From assembly GCF_000003815.2 (NCBI RefSeq), contig NC_049986.1:23962419-24011523 (forward strand): DNA of 49,105 bases, in the 5' to 3' direction. A program made the position numbers and the translations under genes. This DNA is from Branchiostoma floridae (lineage: Eukaryota > Chordata > Leptocardii > Amphioxiformes > Branchiostomatidae). The notes under the pieces were generated by a model. That model saw nothing but the letters and a program-made list of their open reading frames with translations, was not told where the DNA came from and searched no databases. Every line of letters begins with the position of its first letter. Within the stretch, counting starts at the first letter, position 1. Positions 19,844 to 31,800 of the stretch are shown here, in pieces.

Positions 19844-22800
19844 GTACGGTCCGATTTTCAGCTTCCTCTTTCCTGGGTTTTACCCCAGGATTTGGGGATT
19901 TTAGATCGAAATCTTGATCCCAAATATGTCGTGTTAGACTTAAAAGACACATTTATACTTGAATAAGGCTAGAAAACTTGTATGCTTTGGTAACGTTAGC
20001 TTGTATGGCTATAAAACGCCCTAGCGGATGTGTTTTTGTGGGAGGGGGGCCGACCCACTTCACACGGATCTCTCCGCTCCAGTGGATCGAGGAGGTTGGA
20101 TAAAGCTTCACGTTTATTCCGCTAAATTTGATCCCTCGCGGCGGGTTGAAATCCCGATAAAGTCCCGGCTTTACACACACAAACACGGCGTGTTGGGTAG
20201 GGTTTGTAGCACGCGGTGTTGGGGGATGTTTAGGTTAATCTTCCAGGCGGAAATCTCGCCAAGTGTCTGCCCCGCTGCTCGGCGTGTGGCGGGGCTGACC
20301 CCGTAAGTTCCCGGGATGGTTCACCGATGTCTGGGCGGCAGCCCGGCGGGGCTATGGGCACCGTGTCCCGTAAATTATGTCACGGCGTGCCGGTGTGTTG
20401 TTCTGCAAGTGCACTGCATATTTACCGATGTCTACATGCTAGTTTGTCGGGCTTATAGCCGACTTGGTCCCGTGATTTTCAACACTATGTGCCGGTGTAT
20501 ACAATGCTGCAAACCAGGCACGTTCCGGGGTCGTTCCCGTAGATTTGTTTCAGGTATTTACCGGGTTTTCAGATACAGCTAGGTGGGCCAGTGTCGAGGT
20601 TGGTGCCGTAAGTTTCCCCGGATATTTACCGATGTGTACTCGGCACCCCGTCGGGCCTGTGTGTACACATCTCCCGTGGAGACCCGGGTTGGGTTACCGC
20701 AAAACCACAGGGGACCAAGAGCTAACCACAGCGTGAAATCCTGATTACTACAGACCACACTGACACCTTTCAATCAGTCAATCAATCAAGCTTTATTTCT
20801 GTACACATCTTCAATTCTTTGCCATGAACCACTATTGATTTTTGATTAATTTTAAACCCTAAATCATTAATTAACAATTGTGAAAATTATCAGTATTCAT
20901 AGTTCAGTGTAGGCATCCTTCCATAGTATTCGTAGTTACACATTTACTAGGTAGAAAAATTCATATTCCTAATGTACTAGTAACTAGACAAACCTTCCAT
21001 TGTAATATATATCCATCTTTTTTTTAATCCATCTTTAACTGAAAAGCCAGAAGTTGAATTTATCTCATGAGAAGTTTCCTTTTTATCAGTTAGATGTTTT
21101 GTTGTGACCTGTACACTAAAGGTCTTCATTCAGTCATTAAACGTCTGTGGGGGTCCCTAGCAGTCTTTATTGCAAAATATCAATATTGTAAAAGTTCAGC
21201 TGCCAAACACAAACTCAGTTCCAGAACTGGGGAACAGGAAATGAAGTCAGCAGTCTGAAGGTCACCACATGAACTTGACCTTTGTAAGAAAGGACAGGTT
21301 CAAAGGAGAATTGGATTACACAAACCTTATCACTCAGATCTCAGGTTTCAACTGTTGATTTCAGCAGATTGTATACTCTCCCAGCAGAGGTTAGGCTCTG
21401 ACTGTTTTTTGCCGCTTTTTAAGTGTTTTTATCAGGCTTTCTATTTTGTATCATTTTCTCGTGGCTACAACACATAAAGAAAACAATACAAAGTAGAAAG
21501 CCTGAAAAAACGGACCCTAAGTTCTGCTTGGAGGGTACAGATTGCTGGTTGATAACAGTCAGATTGTAAGCTTCCAATCTTTCTTAGGCCACAGGAATAT
21601 ATTTCATTGGTACTTGGGCATTATGAAGGGAAAATTTAGCTTAGTAGTCTACAAGTAGTGGTCAGGATGGAATCAAAAGGCTTGGAATAAAACTTGCATC
21701 TTACTACATGTGTATTTACTGCTAAAACTGTGTGTACCAAGGTACAGCTCTCATGTAGGGCTGTGTACCTAAATACCCGTACCTATACCGTACGTCCGTA
21801 CCTATAAAATTGTTTAGGTACAGGTCCAGACCTAAACTTCTGTGTACCTGTACCTAAATACACAAAATCACTTTTGAACACCACTTTTTGAGACTAACGA
21901 TAAGTAAATCCCCCAAATCAAAGATAACAATTTGATCATTTTGCAGTTGAAAATTAAGAAAAATTTGTTTTGAGGTTCAAATATCTAAATCCTCATATAA
22001 AGATGTCAATTTCTCACTAAAAAAAGACAGCTGGCTACATTTATAACTTGCAGTGATTGATCAAACTTGTTTAGGTACAGGTAAAGGTCCAGGCCTGTAC
22101 CTAAACCTGTGTACCTGTACCTAAAACTTCTGTAGGTACACAGCCTTACTCTCAGGTTATTTCTTAAATTTCCAGTTTGGCCTCACCTTGTCTTCTCTAT
22201 GATACTAGGGTAGGGAGACCTGTATAGTGTGCTATGATGCGTGATGTATTTATTATTGAATAATTCCATAAATGCCCTTTGGGAGAGTAAAGTACATATT
22301 GCTTTTGGCATGGCTCTATGTGTGGCTGTGTTGGGTGATGTGGAATAATTTGACTTTGAGACTGACAACTTTTTGACTACATAATCCCATATGCTCATAG
22401 TCACCCAGAAGGCTGCAAGACTAGCTACTGGCACCTTTTATTGATAAGCTCTAATTATGTCAAATGGTACTATATCATAGCACAGGGGTGAACAAGAGTG
22501 ATAAATTATGATGAACAACCTAACCTACAATCTGGGATTGAAGTAGGATGGTCTATTAGTATTATATCATTTTACTGGCCGGACTGTCCTCACAAATATT
22601 GAATGTTTACCACCCTTGCAGTCGGCTACTTCACAATCTAATGTACCAAAAGGGGGTCACTAGGGGTGAAAATTCAACTCCATTTTATTCTTTTTTTGTT
22701 GTTAGCAGTTCAAAGGTACACACCTTGGGCATACTATCCTAAAGGATCTCCGCACAACGAGCTTTTATAACTTCGGTACATGGGCTTTTATAAAGGGATC

Positions 22801-25800
22801 ACTAGGGGGGTACGGACGCTACAACTGTAGAATTACTGCAACTGCAGCATACTGTATATTCAACATTAGAACAGAAAATGGGTGTTTTATCCTTATCTTC
22901 TTGTATGATTAGCATTTGCTATGCTAGAAAATCAACTCAAGTTGCAGTATGACTATGTTAGGTCATTTTCTGGTCATCTGTTACTAAAGCAGCTATAATG
23001 ATATGCGGGTATTTTGGCTTGAAGCAAAGATCAACTACTATAATTCTTAATCCAGGCACCATAGTAGCTAAATTTTGGTGGTTATCTATACTTATTGGGC
23101 TTCTACATAAAATTACAACAGATATAGTGTATAACATAACATAGAATCTTTCATATGACCATTAATGAACATTTCAAGGGGGGTACGGACGCTACACAAT
23201 TATAGTAAAGACTGGTAGTGAACAATGGAATTAGCCCACTAAACATGTCCATTTTCTAATAATCATTAACTATTTATTAATTGAAGCATCCATTAATGCT
23301 ACTGCAGCAGTTTAACAAAGAAAATGAGAATATGAATATGCCAGTTGAGATTCCACCCAGTTGGATCTGTACTCTACTTTTTGATAACAGGAATACTGAT
23401 AGAAGATTTTACAGAATCTGTGATAAAGAAGTGATGGTTTACATAAAAGAATATAACACAGTGCTTCCCATGCCATCAAACCAGCAATGTATACTTGCAT
23501 CTTTCTTGAATACATGCTATGTACATATTGGTTTGGACAAGAGAAACAATAGTGCAGGGGTACGGACGCTACACATTACATGCTATGTAATACTATGTTT
23601 GATTTATGCCTTGTATAATGTAGATCTACCAAACTGGTGTTCTTATATCAGCTAAACTCATGGGGGAATATCAAATATCATCTCACATCCATCTTTGGCT
23701 GCTTTGGAATGAACCATTTATGAAGTCTGAGGGGGTGTAGCAAATGTGGATTTGTGGAGGAAATCTCAGAAAAATGCAGCTCAAATTCATTGAAAAGTCA
23801 CATTTTTAGAGAAAAAAGTTAACCAATCATATCTGTAAGAACTGTAATTAATGTATTGAATCAGAATTGTAGCAGTTGGACAGCAATTTTAACAGCATTT
23901 TGCTAAAAAGCTTCAAATGGGGGTACGGACGCTACAGGTGGGGGTACGGACGCTACAGGGGGTACGGACGCTACATTTTTATGTTTACGGTGCTATATTA
24001 GGCAGGGTTTTCAGGACAGCAATGGTTTAAAGGCTGTTCTAGTATGTGGTAATAGAGACCTCTAAACTGTCATAATCACAAGCTTGTGGGATTTACTTAG
24101 TACAGAAATTAAAGGGGGTACGGACGCTACAGATTTTTTTCGGAAAATGACATCCTGGACTTTGCTTGTAAATGATATGTCATAAGAGTGTGCTACTGAT
24201 CTTATTCTACTTCTGACCTTATACACACATAATACCTTACTTTTACATACAAAGACAACACCAATATTACCAAACAATTAGATGCTACAGACTACAGATA
24301 TATCAAGTTAAAATAACATTGGAATCTGTCAACATGTGGGTAAAATGGAAAAATAGTCCCTATGGAACCAAAAAATGGTCATGTCCTTCAAAAAAAGCAT
24401 AAAATCACTAGTAGTCACATGACCGCATATCAAAAGCAAGTGGTTTCTAACTACCAACTACAATTTTTCTGTTAGATCAGAGGTATAAGAATTAGTAAAA
24501 ACTGAATGGTCCCCGATAACGCTTAAAATTGGGCATTTTTAGGTTATATTTTGGTCAATATTTTTGCCAAATATTGACCGATTTACAAAATTCTTTTTGT
24601 GACATGTTCCTTGTTGTACCAGGTTTTGGGAAATGAATTTATAAAACAGCTATAGACTGTGTATCTTTTGCTATCAACTGATAACATGTCAGAAAAAAAA
24701 TGGGTACATTAGATTGTGAAGTAGCCGAGTGTCTAGGAATGGACTCTAAATGGGTGATATTAGTATTCAGAAACCATGTTGTAAGGTCTACATTTGAACA
24801 TGTGTCAGATGTCATTGTCATTTGGAAGACCTGATACATAACCTTGATATAATTGCGTTGTCTCACCTGGCTTTATTCCTCTTTCCCTTGTCATGATTTA
24901 AACTCATGCTGTAGTTGACCGAGCTGGCCACCTATTTTTACTCTAGGATTAGGTCAAGCCCGACTGGCAATTCAAAATTAAGATGATTGCGGATTGATTC
25001 TTGTGCTCCTTAATCTTGGAACTACGGTTTCTTGAGATGTTGAAGGGCTTGAAATTCATTTTTGGAAATTAGTGCACATCACACAGGTGCATCTAACCTA
25101 AAAAGTTAGGTGCACAGGATAGATCTTGAGTGCACAACATAAGATAAATGTGTTCTCTCAGTCAAAATAAACCGCACAGCTCCACATTTGGGTAAAGAAA
25201 GTGCACATGAACTATGTATTTTCAGCACTGTGTGGCTACTCTCCAAGCAGAGGTTGCTGGGGAAAATCATGACCCTTTCCTTGTAATATTATATGCCGTC
25301 TTTTTCGATCAGCCTTCCCCGAAAAAGACAGCATACAAGGAAAAGTTTAGAATTTTCCCCACCAACCTCTTCTTGGAAAGTATGTGTACCAGTCCTAGGG
25401 CTAAAATTCTAAAGCATGTTCTAAAAGCATGTTGAGTCCCTTGTTGTGGAGAGCTGATTGTTCCCTGCAGGTTCATTAGCCACACATCAAACCCTCCAGA
25501 CAAAATGGTTTCAGACTGACATGAGATGAGAGGCTGTTGTTATTGTGTAGTTCTGTTGAACCGTAAGGTAGACAGCCTATCGTTTCATACCTGGGCTCGA
25601 CAGAAATAGTTAGCTGGTTTTTGTATTCTGATTTTTAAAAGGACCTACATTTGGAGCAGAAAGTTGGGACTGTAGAAAATATGACATGAGATGAGAGGCT
25701 GTTGTTATTGTAGTTCTGTTGAACCGTGAGGTAGACAGACTATCGTTTCATACCTGGGTACAACATTTGTAGTTAGTTGGTTTTTGTATTCTGATTTTTT

Positions 25801-28800
25801 TAAAAAGGACCTACACTACATGAAGGACAATATGTTGGGATTGTAGAAAATATTAATATGACATGAGAAGAGAGGCTATTGTTATTGTGTTTCTTCGTTG
25901 AACCCTAAGGCAGACAGACTATTCATTCATAATCATACCTGGGCTCAGTAGAAGTAGTCAGTTGGATTTGAATTCTGATTTCAAACTGGACCTCGGCTAC
26001 ATCTAGAGCAGAAATTGGGATTGTAGGAAAATAGGAGCAACTTTCAATTTTGCAGACCAAATAGACTGTTAGTGTTATGAATTACTTATGGAATGTAGAG
26101 AGGTGTTGATTTTGGAATAGATTGTTTTGGTGTTCAGAGGTCACAGTAAGTTAAAACGAGGGGATAGGCAGGCAGAAGACATCTAACAAATTTTTGGTGT
26201 GATTGTAAGTTCCCGACATAGAAATCGTGTTGCAAAACTGTCCCCGTTACACAGTATGTAGTGCTAAGTAACGTGAATAGAAACAGTAAAAAGATTGGTG
26301 ATTCCATGGTTATGTCATGAGACACTTGTGTGGTACATTAACAGAAATGGGAAGGTTAGTAGAAACGCAAGTGAAGAGCGCAGTACCAAGATAAGATCGC
26401 AGAAGCGCGTTTCTTTAATCACGCTGTCTGGTCGATATCGCCATGGTAACGTAGCACTACGGGGATTTGATGTAAGGGCATAAAACACATTTCCCTTCAC
26501 AGTCTGCTGGGTTATGACTGATGGAACATGCTGATATCCAGACTGGGGCCGCAGCAAGGCAGCTCACTGGTTCTCACTGTCAGACATGTAAGTCTGGTGG
26601 GTTATGAGTGATGGAACATGCTGATATCCAGACTGGGGCCGCAGCAAGATATTTCCTTGGTTCTCTGACAGACATATAGATTTACTAGAGAGGCCAGGTT
26701 TTCGACAAAGATGCCGGATGTTTCCAATGGTAAGCAAAAAGAAAAGTTGTCAGAAAAGACATTCTAAAAATCCAGTTGTCAAACATGCAATGCTCTGTTT
26801 GCAAGATGATATAATATAAAGGCCAGTACGTAGAAGTCAGATACTACTTCATCAAACAGATTTCTTTGAAGCAAAATTGTTTTGAGTATTGCCGATTCAT
26901 AAGTTTTTATAGACAGTCAGGTTCAGAATCTACCTGATCCTCTGGACCTGGACCGTACCTGAATTCTCTGTACCAGTACCCACCCTAGTGGTCCTACAGT
27001 CAAACCTGTATTAGGGGCCACCTCTACAGAGGGGCCACCTGTCCATAGTGGCCACTTTTTGTCGGTCCCTTGGGTATTTTATCTACAAGTTGCCACCTCT
27101 ATACAGAGGCCACCTGTCTATAGTGGCCAAATTTGTCCGGTCCCTTGAGTGGCCACTACAGACAGGTTTGACTGTATACTTTTTTCCATTGACACAAGCA
27201 TTAAGATTGAGAAACAGTCCTCTACAGTGACCACCTGTCCATGTGGACCAGATTTTACCTGTTCTTGGGCAGTTTTTGACTGTATTTATAAAACAGAGAA
27301 GCAGCCAGTAGAATTAGTGTGTCCTTGATGGAGGCATAATCATGTTTCATGTGATGATTATTAATTTTCGGTACCGGTACCCACCCCTAGTGGTCCCTAT
27401 ATTTTTTTTTCCATTGACACAAGTATTAAGATTGATAAACAATCCCGTATAGTGACCGCCTGTCCACGTTAGATTTTATCTGAGTACATGTAGTTTTCTT
27501 GGGCAATTTCTGAATGTGTTCACAAAATCAGAGAAGCAGCCGGTTAAAATATTGTGTCCTGATGTTGGCTTAATCATGTTTCTTGTGGTTATTAATAATG
27601 CATAGTTCTATCCCATGTCTGTATGAGCGTATCCAGCATCCACAGTGTATGAGTATGACCTAGAGGTCACGCCATCGCATGACAGAAGGGTACGACAAGC
27701 TGGGGGAATTTGTATCAGGGAATAATATGAAAAGTCTACTAGTACATGACTTACAATATTAGTTACATGTTTGGATGCTTTGATTACGAAAAAATTTGAC
27801 ATTTTCCAACATGGAATCAATAAGTGTGAATTTGACATAATATTTCATTTCAATAATGCTAGTGATGTGTTCAAGATTCAGGCTTATTATGACCATTATA
27901 AAGATTGGTTTTATCATTAAAAAAAAACTCCTTGGTTTTATCGAATCTCCCACCCCCTGAAATCTTTGTGTGCAGTTCCATTACAGCTTCACATAGACTG
28001 GGGCTGTTCCACATCACCCTATAGTAGGGGTGGGCAGGTTAGGACCTCACTCTTGCTGACACTGAGAATCTTTATATTGCTTGTTCTCCCCTGAAACGAT
28101 TGTGTGTTCTTCCTCCACAGCTTCACAAAGACTGGGGCCATACCATGTCGCCCACAGTGGCGGGCGTGGGCAGGCTAGTACCTGTCTTACTGACAGAGAA
28201 TCTTTAAATACTGCTTGTTCTCCCCTTAAACGATTGTGTGTTCTTCCTCCACAGCTTCACAAAGACTGGGGCCATACCATGTCGCCCACGGTGGCGGGGG
28301 AGGGCAGGTTGGGGCTGGTGTGCTTGGAGCCACTGGGGCCCCTGACTCTGAATGAGGACCATGCCAAGAAGGTCGCGGAAACCATCTTGAGTCAGGCGAA
28401 GGACGTACAGTGTGAGCCAATCAGGTGAGGCCTAACATAATACGAAGACCAATCAAGTGATCAATAACATCACATACTGTTTACATTAATACATTTTCAT
28501 TGGCTTTATTGCAAGTTCATGCCTGATGGATAATTGCAAAGTAAAACAGTAGTATACAGAATTGTTTACTTAACAAAGAAGGAAATTGAAATATAGATAA
28601 ATTGAAATGGAAATGACATCCATTCTTGCTCTGGCTTGTCTATCTGAAGTGTTTGACTTCTTTTCCGTATGCAGTTGAATTGTACAACATTTTCATAGGT
28701 TTTAAGCAAGTTGGTTGGATGATAAATAAATCTGCTGATTTAAAACAGTCATTTTCCTTTCTGCCTCCCTTCTAGGTGGAACCCTACCGACCTGCTGTAC

Positions 28801-31800
28801 CTGTTCAAGGACAACGAGGCTTACCTTGACCTTGGGAAGGCCTTCAGCAACGGGCAGCTGGACGAGGTCATGGGGTTCAAGGTCGTCAAGATAGAACGTA
28901 AGTCAGAGAAGACAGACACTATGTACAGTATATACAGGTTAATTGTACCGGGGAAATTCCCCTAGCTCTTTTTTACAATCACGATGAACAGTGGATCACA
29001 GCTTAACGTCCCGTCATAACGACTGCAACCCTTTCTGGCACCGTGCATGTTGGGTGAGCGACACAGCCGCAATCGAACTCACGGCTTCTAATTCCAAAGG
29101 CAGGCCCGCTAACCTGGGGGTCTAAAGTGGGGCCGCGTAGCACAGTGGTAGTGTATTCGGCCCGTGACCGAGATGTCGCCGGTTCGAATCCGCCTGCCGT
29201 GTTGCCGGTCTTGTGCCCTTGGGAAAGGCACTTTACACGACTTTCCTCACTTTACTCAAGTGAAAAATGAGTCGTCCCTCGGATAGGACGTTAAATGGAG
29301 GTCCCGTGTATGGGGAGAGCCATACCCCACGCACGTTAAAGAACCCCCACACGTGCGATGGTGCGGTGTGCGTTGGTGCAAATCCTTCTGTCGGAAGTTG
29401 GTGATTCACTTCAAATCACCCGGATGGAGGCCTGGCGACCTCTGTCTCGTATCAGCCACATGGTGATCTACATCATTCACCCGGACGGGTGTGTCACCCC
29501 GTAAGGGGCGGTATAACCCGTCGTTGTGCGAACATGTGCGAACATGTATATAGGGCTCCCTTGGAAATCAGTTACTACGTTAACTGAAGGGACTACCCTA
29601 AAAGATCAATAAAAAAAATAAATAAATAAATAAACCATTCATTGGACAAAGCCACAGTACCCTGTGAAGACTTCTGCTTGTGGTTTTACAATGCATCTCC
29701 CCACATTGAATCTTGTATGTGCCTGTGCTAGTTTCTGCTTCAACCCTAACCTGCAAGTAGATTTACCAATGGCATAATGCAGTATCAAAAGCTGGCCAAC
29801 ACCTCCATTTTAGCTGGCTTTCGACGTTGATGACAACATTATATATGGCGGTGTACAAAATACTTTTCTGTGCCAAGTTGCAAAGTGTGCAACCTGGGGC
29901 AAAAACTAGGTTGCACAACTGAATTTCAAGTTGCACCACCTACAATTCACAAATTTCTGAAAAAAGGTACAATACATAACCTTTTACTTTCATGTTAGTT
30001 ATAAGCATTTTAGTTTCAAACTAAAAATCAAGTAAATTGACAACAAAATCGAGTTCTGAGGCTCAAAATCTAAGTTGCACCCTGTGCAACCTGAGGTTAG
30101 AAGTAAGTTGCACCAAGCAAAAAGTGGTTGCAATGTGCAAGTGTGCAAGTGGGTATTTTGCACGCTGTATGGAAAGCTTCACATTGTACAATACATGTCT
30201 TTGTGCAGTTTCTGTTGAAATATAAAAACGTAAAAATCTTCTGTTGAAATATAAGAACCTGAAAATCTTCGCTTGTTATCCCCAGCGGCCATGTTTGTGA
30301 ACCCGCCAAAGTGTCTGGTGGAGGTGGAGACAGCTGCAGGGCAGGGGGAGGATCTCCAGGGGGCGCTCATGCACGTCATTGCCCCATTCTCAGGTGAGAG
30401 TCTGTTTTGTGTGTTTAACTTTAAGTGTGTGTATGGGGAGATAGGATTCATATTGGTTTAATGGCTTTTTTAATGCATTTGTGCTGGGAAGTCCCTAAGT
30501 CAGAAACATGAAGCTTAGGCAAGTTTGACTAACTGACTCAATGAGCTCATTGTTGAGCTTCTTGTCCCTTGCTCTTGTCTCATGCTCAAAAAATGAATGC
30601 GAATAAAATAAAAGATAACTGACTCAATAGGAAAAGCAGGAGTTAGAAAAGGCTGGTCGGGAAATTCCCAACTGCATTTAGGCTGGAATGGTTTTGATGC
30701 ACTGACACTGGGAAGATCCCCTTCTCTCTTCTATAAGTGCAACTGGTTCTTACATTTGATCAAAATGTGTCTCTCCTATAAGTTTCTAACATGGGTGCAA
30801 TGGCCTAGTGGGTAGAGTGTTCACCTTGCATTCAGTAGGTCGTGAGTTCGATCCCCGGCCGAGTCATACCAAAAACTTTAAAAATGGTACATGCTGCTTT
30901 CTCTGCTTAGCACTCAGCATTCGGGAAAGAGTATGGAAGTTGAACACACACCACTACCAGTGGACTAGCCCCCTGCTGTAGTGATTGCGTTGTGTGGCCC
31001 AGGTCTAATGAAACAGAGATGGACGCCGCCCTATGCGCCATCAGGCGCGGGAAGGGTTTAACTTTCACTTTAACCTCTAACATGGGACTTCCATTTACCA
31101 TCCTATCCAAGGGACATACCTAGTCAAAATAGGTACTCATTGAGTGAAGTTAGGATAGCTTGCCATACTAGATGCACCATTGTTGAAATTTGAAGTTTTA
31201 AAGTTCCTGTTTACTTGTGCTTTCCCTTGTACATTTTGACTGTGATTAACAAAAGGTTTTGTTCTTCCTTGAAATAGTTGAACTGTAATTTCCAACACAA
31301 AAATTGGACTCACCCAAATTTTTGACTGCACAGCATCGGTCTTTGTCAAGGAATGAACAATCCACTGCTGTCATGACGTCACATTATGCAGATATGAAGA
31401 GGTTTTGATGTTGTGTGTGGTTTTGGTGCAAATCTCTGGTTTAATTTTCACAAAATTGTGTCTTTCCGCAGGCGCGTTCCCATTCCTGACAGTGAGAGAA
31501 GCCAACTCCACAGACAACGGTGCCAGTACCAGCAACAACAGGGAAGAGGGACCCCCTGCGAAGAACCGCCGCACCGAGGACGTCGTACCTCCCATCTCCC
31601 TCACCCTCTCCTTCCCCGGAAATATGCAATCCCGCGCTACTCAGGTCAGCGAGAGGCTCGCGTCGTCATGGAAACGGGTGAACTTTCCCGACCAGACGGA
31701 CACCGACCCAGCGTTTTACGTGGACGAACGACACGGGCTGCCCGCGGTCGGGATCGCGACGGGAGCGGCTGCAGCGGGGGTTAAGATGTCGGTCTTCGTC

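Larger units (their letters stand above)
19844..28254. other. 8.4-kb intron 1 of the FAM124-like gene
   Basis: Holds no supported exon. The contents listed separately are a GC-rich degenerate repeat (about 20300-20640), a hAT-like MITE (21756-22148), the seven-copy 17-mer (22807-24131), tandem repeats at 25518, 26502 and 27179, a MITE at 26995, and the exon-2 edge array at 27980. The remaining stretches (20760-21750, 24140-25500) are plain AT-rich DNA. Confidence 0.6.

Noticed and set aside
22807-24131. CRISPR-like array
   Set aside because: Repeats are too short and spacing too long and uneven; the window is eukaryotic.
27983-28200. Two upstream copies of FAM124-like exon 2 as alternative exons
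   Set aside because: They have acceptors but only ~60 nt of exon and no convincing donor in frame; better explained as tandem duplication of the exon edge.
29125-29195. Functional tRNA gene
   Set aside because: A/B boxes are present but the stems are imperfect, the head continues into a SINE body, and there is an A-rich tail.
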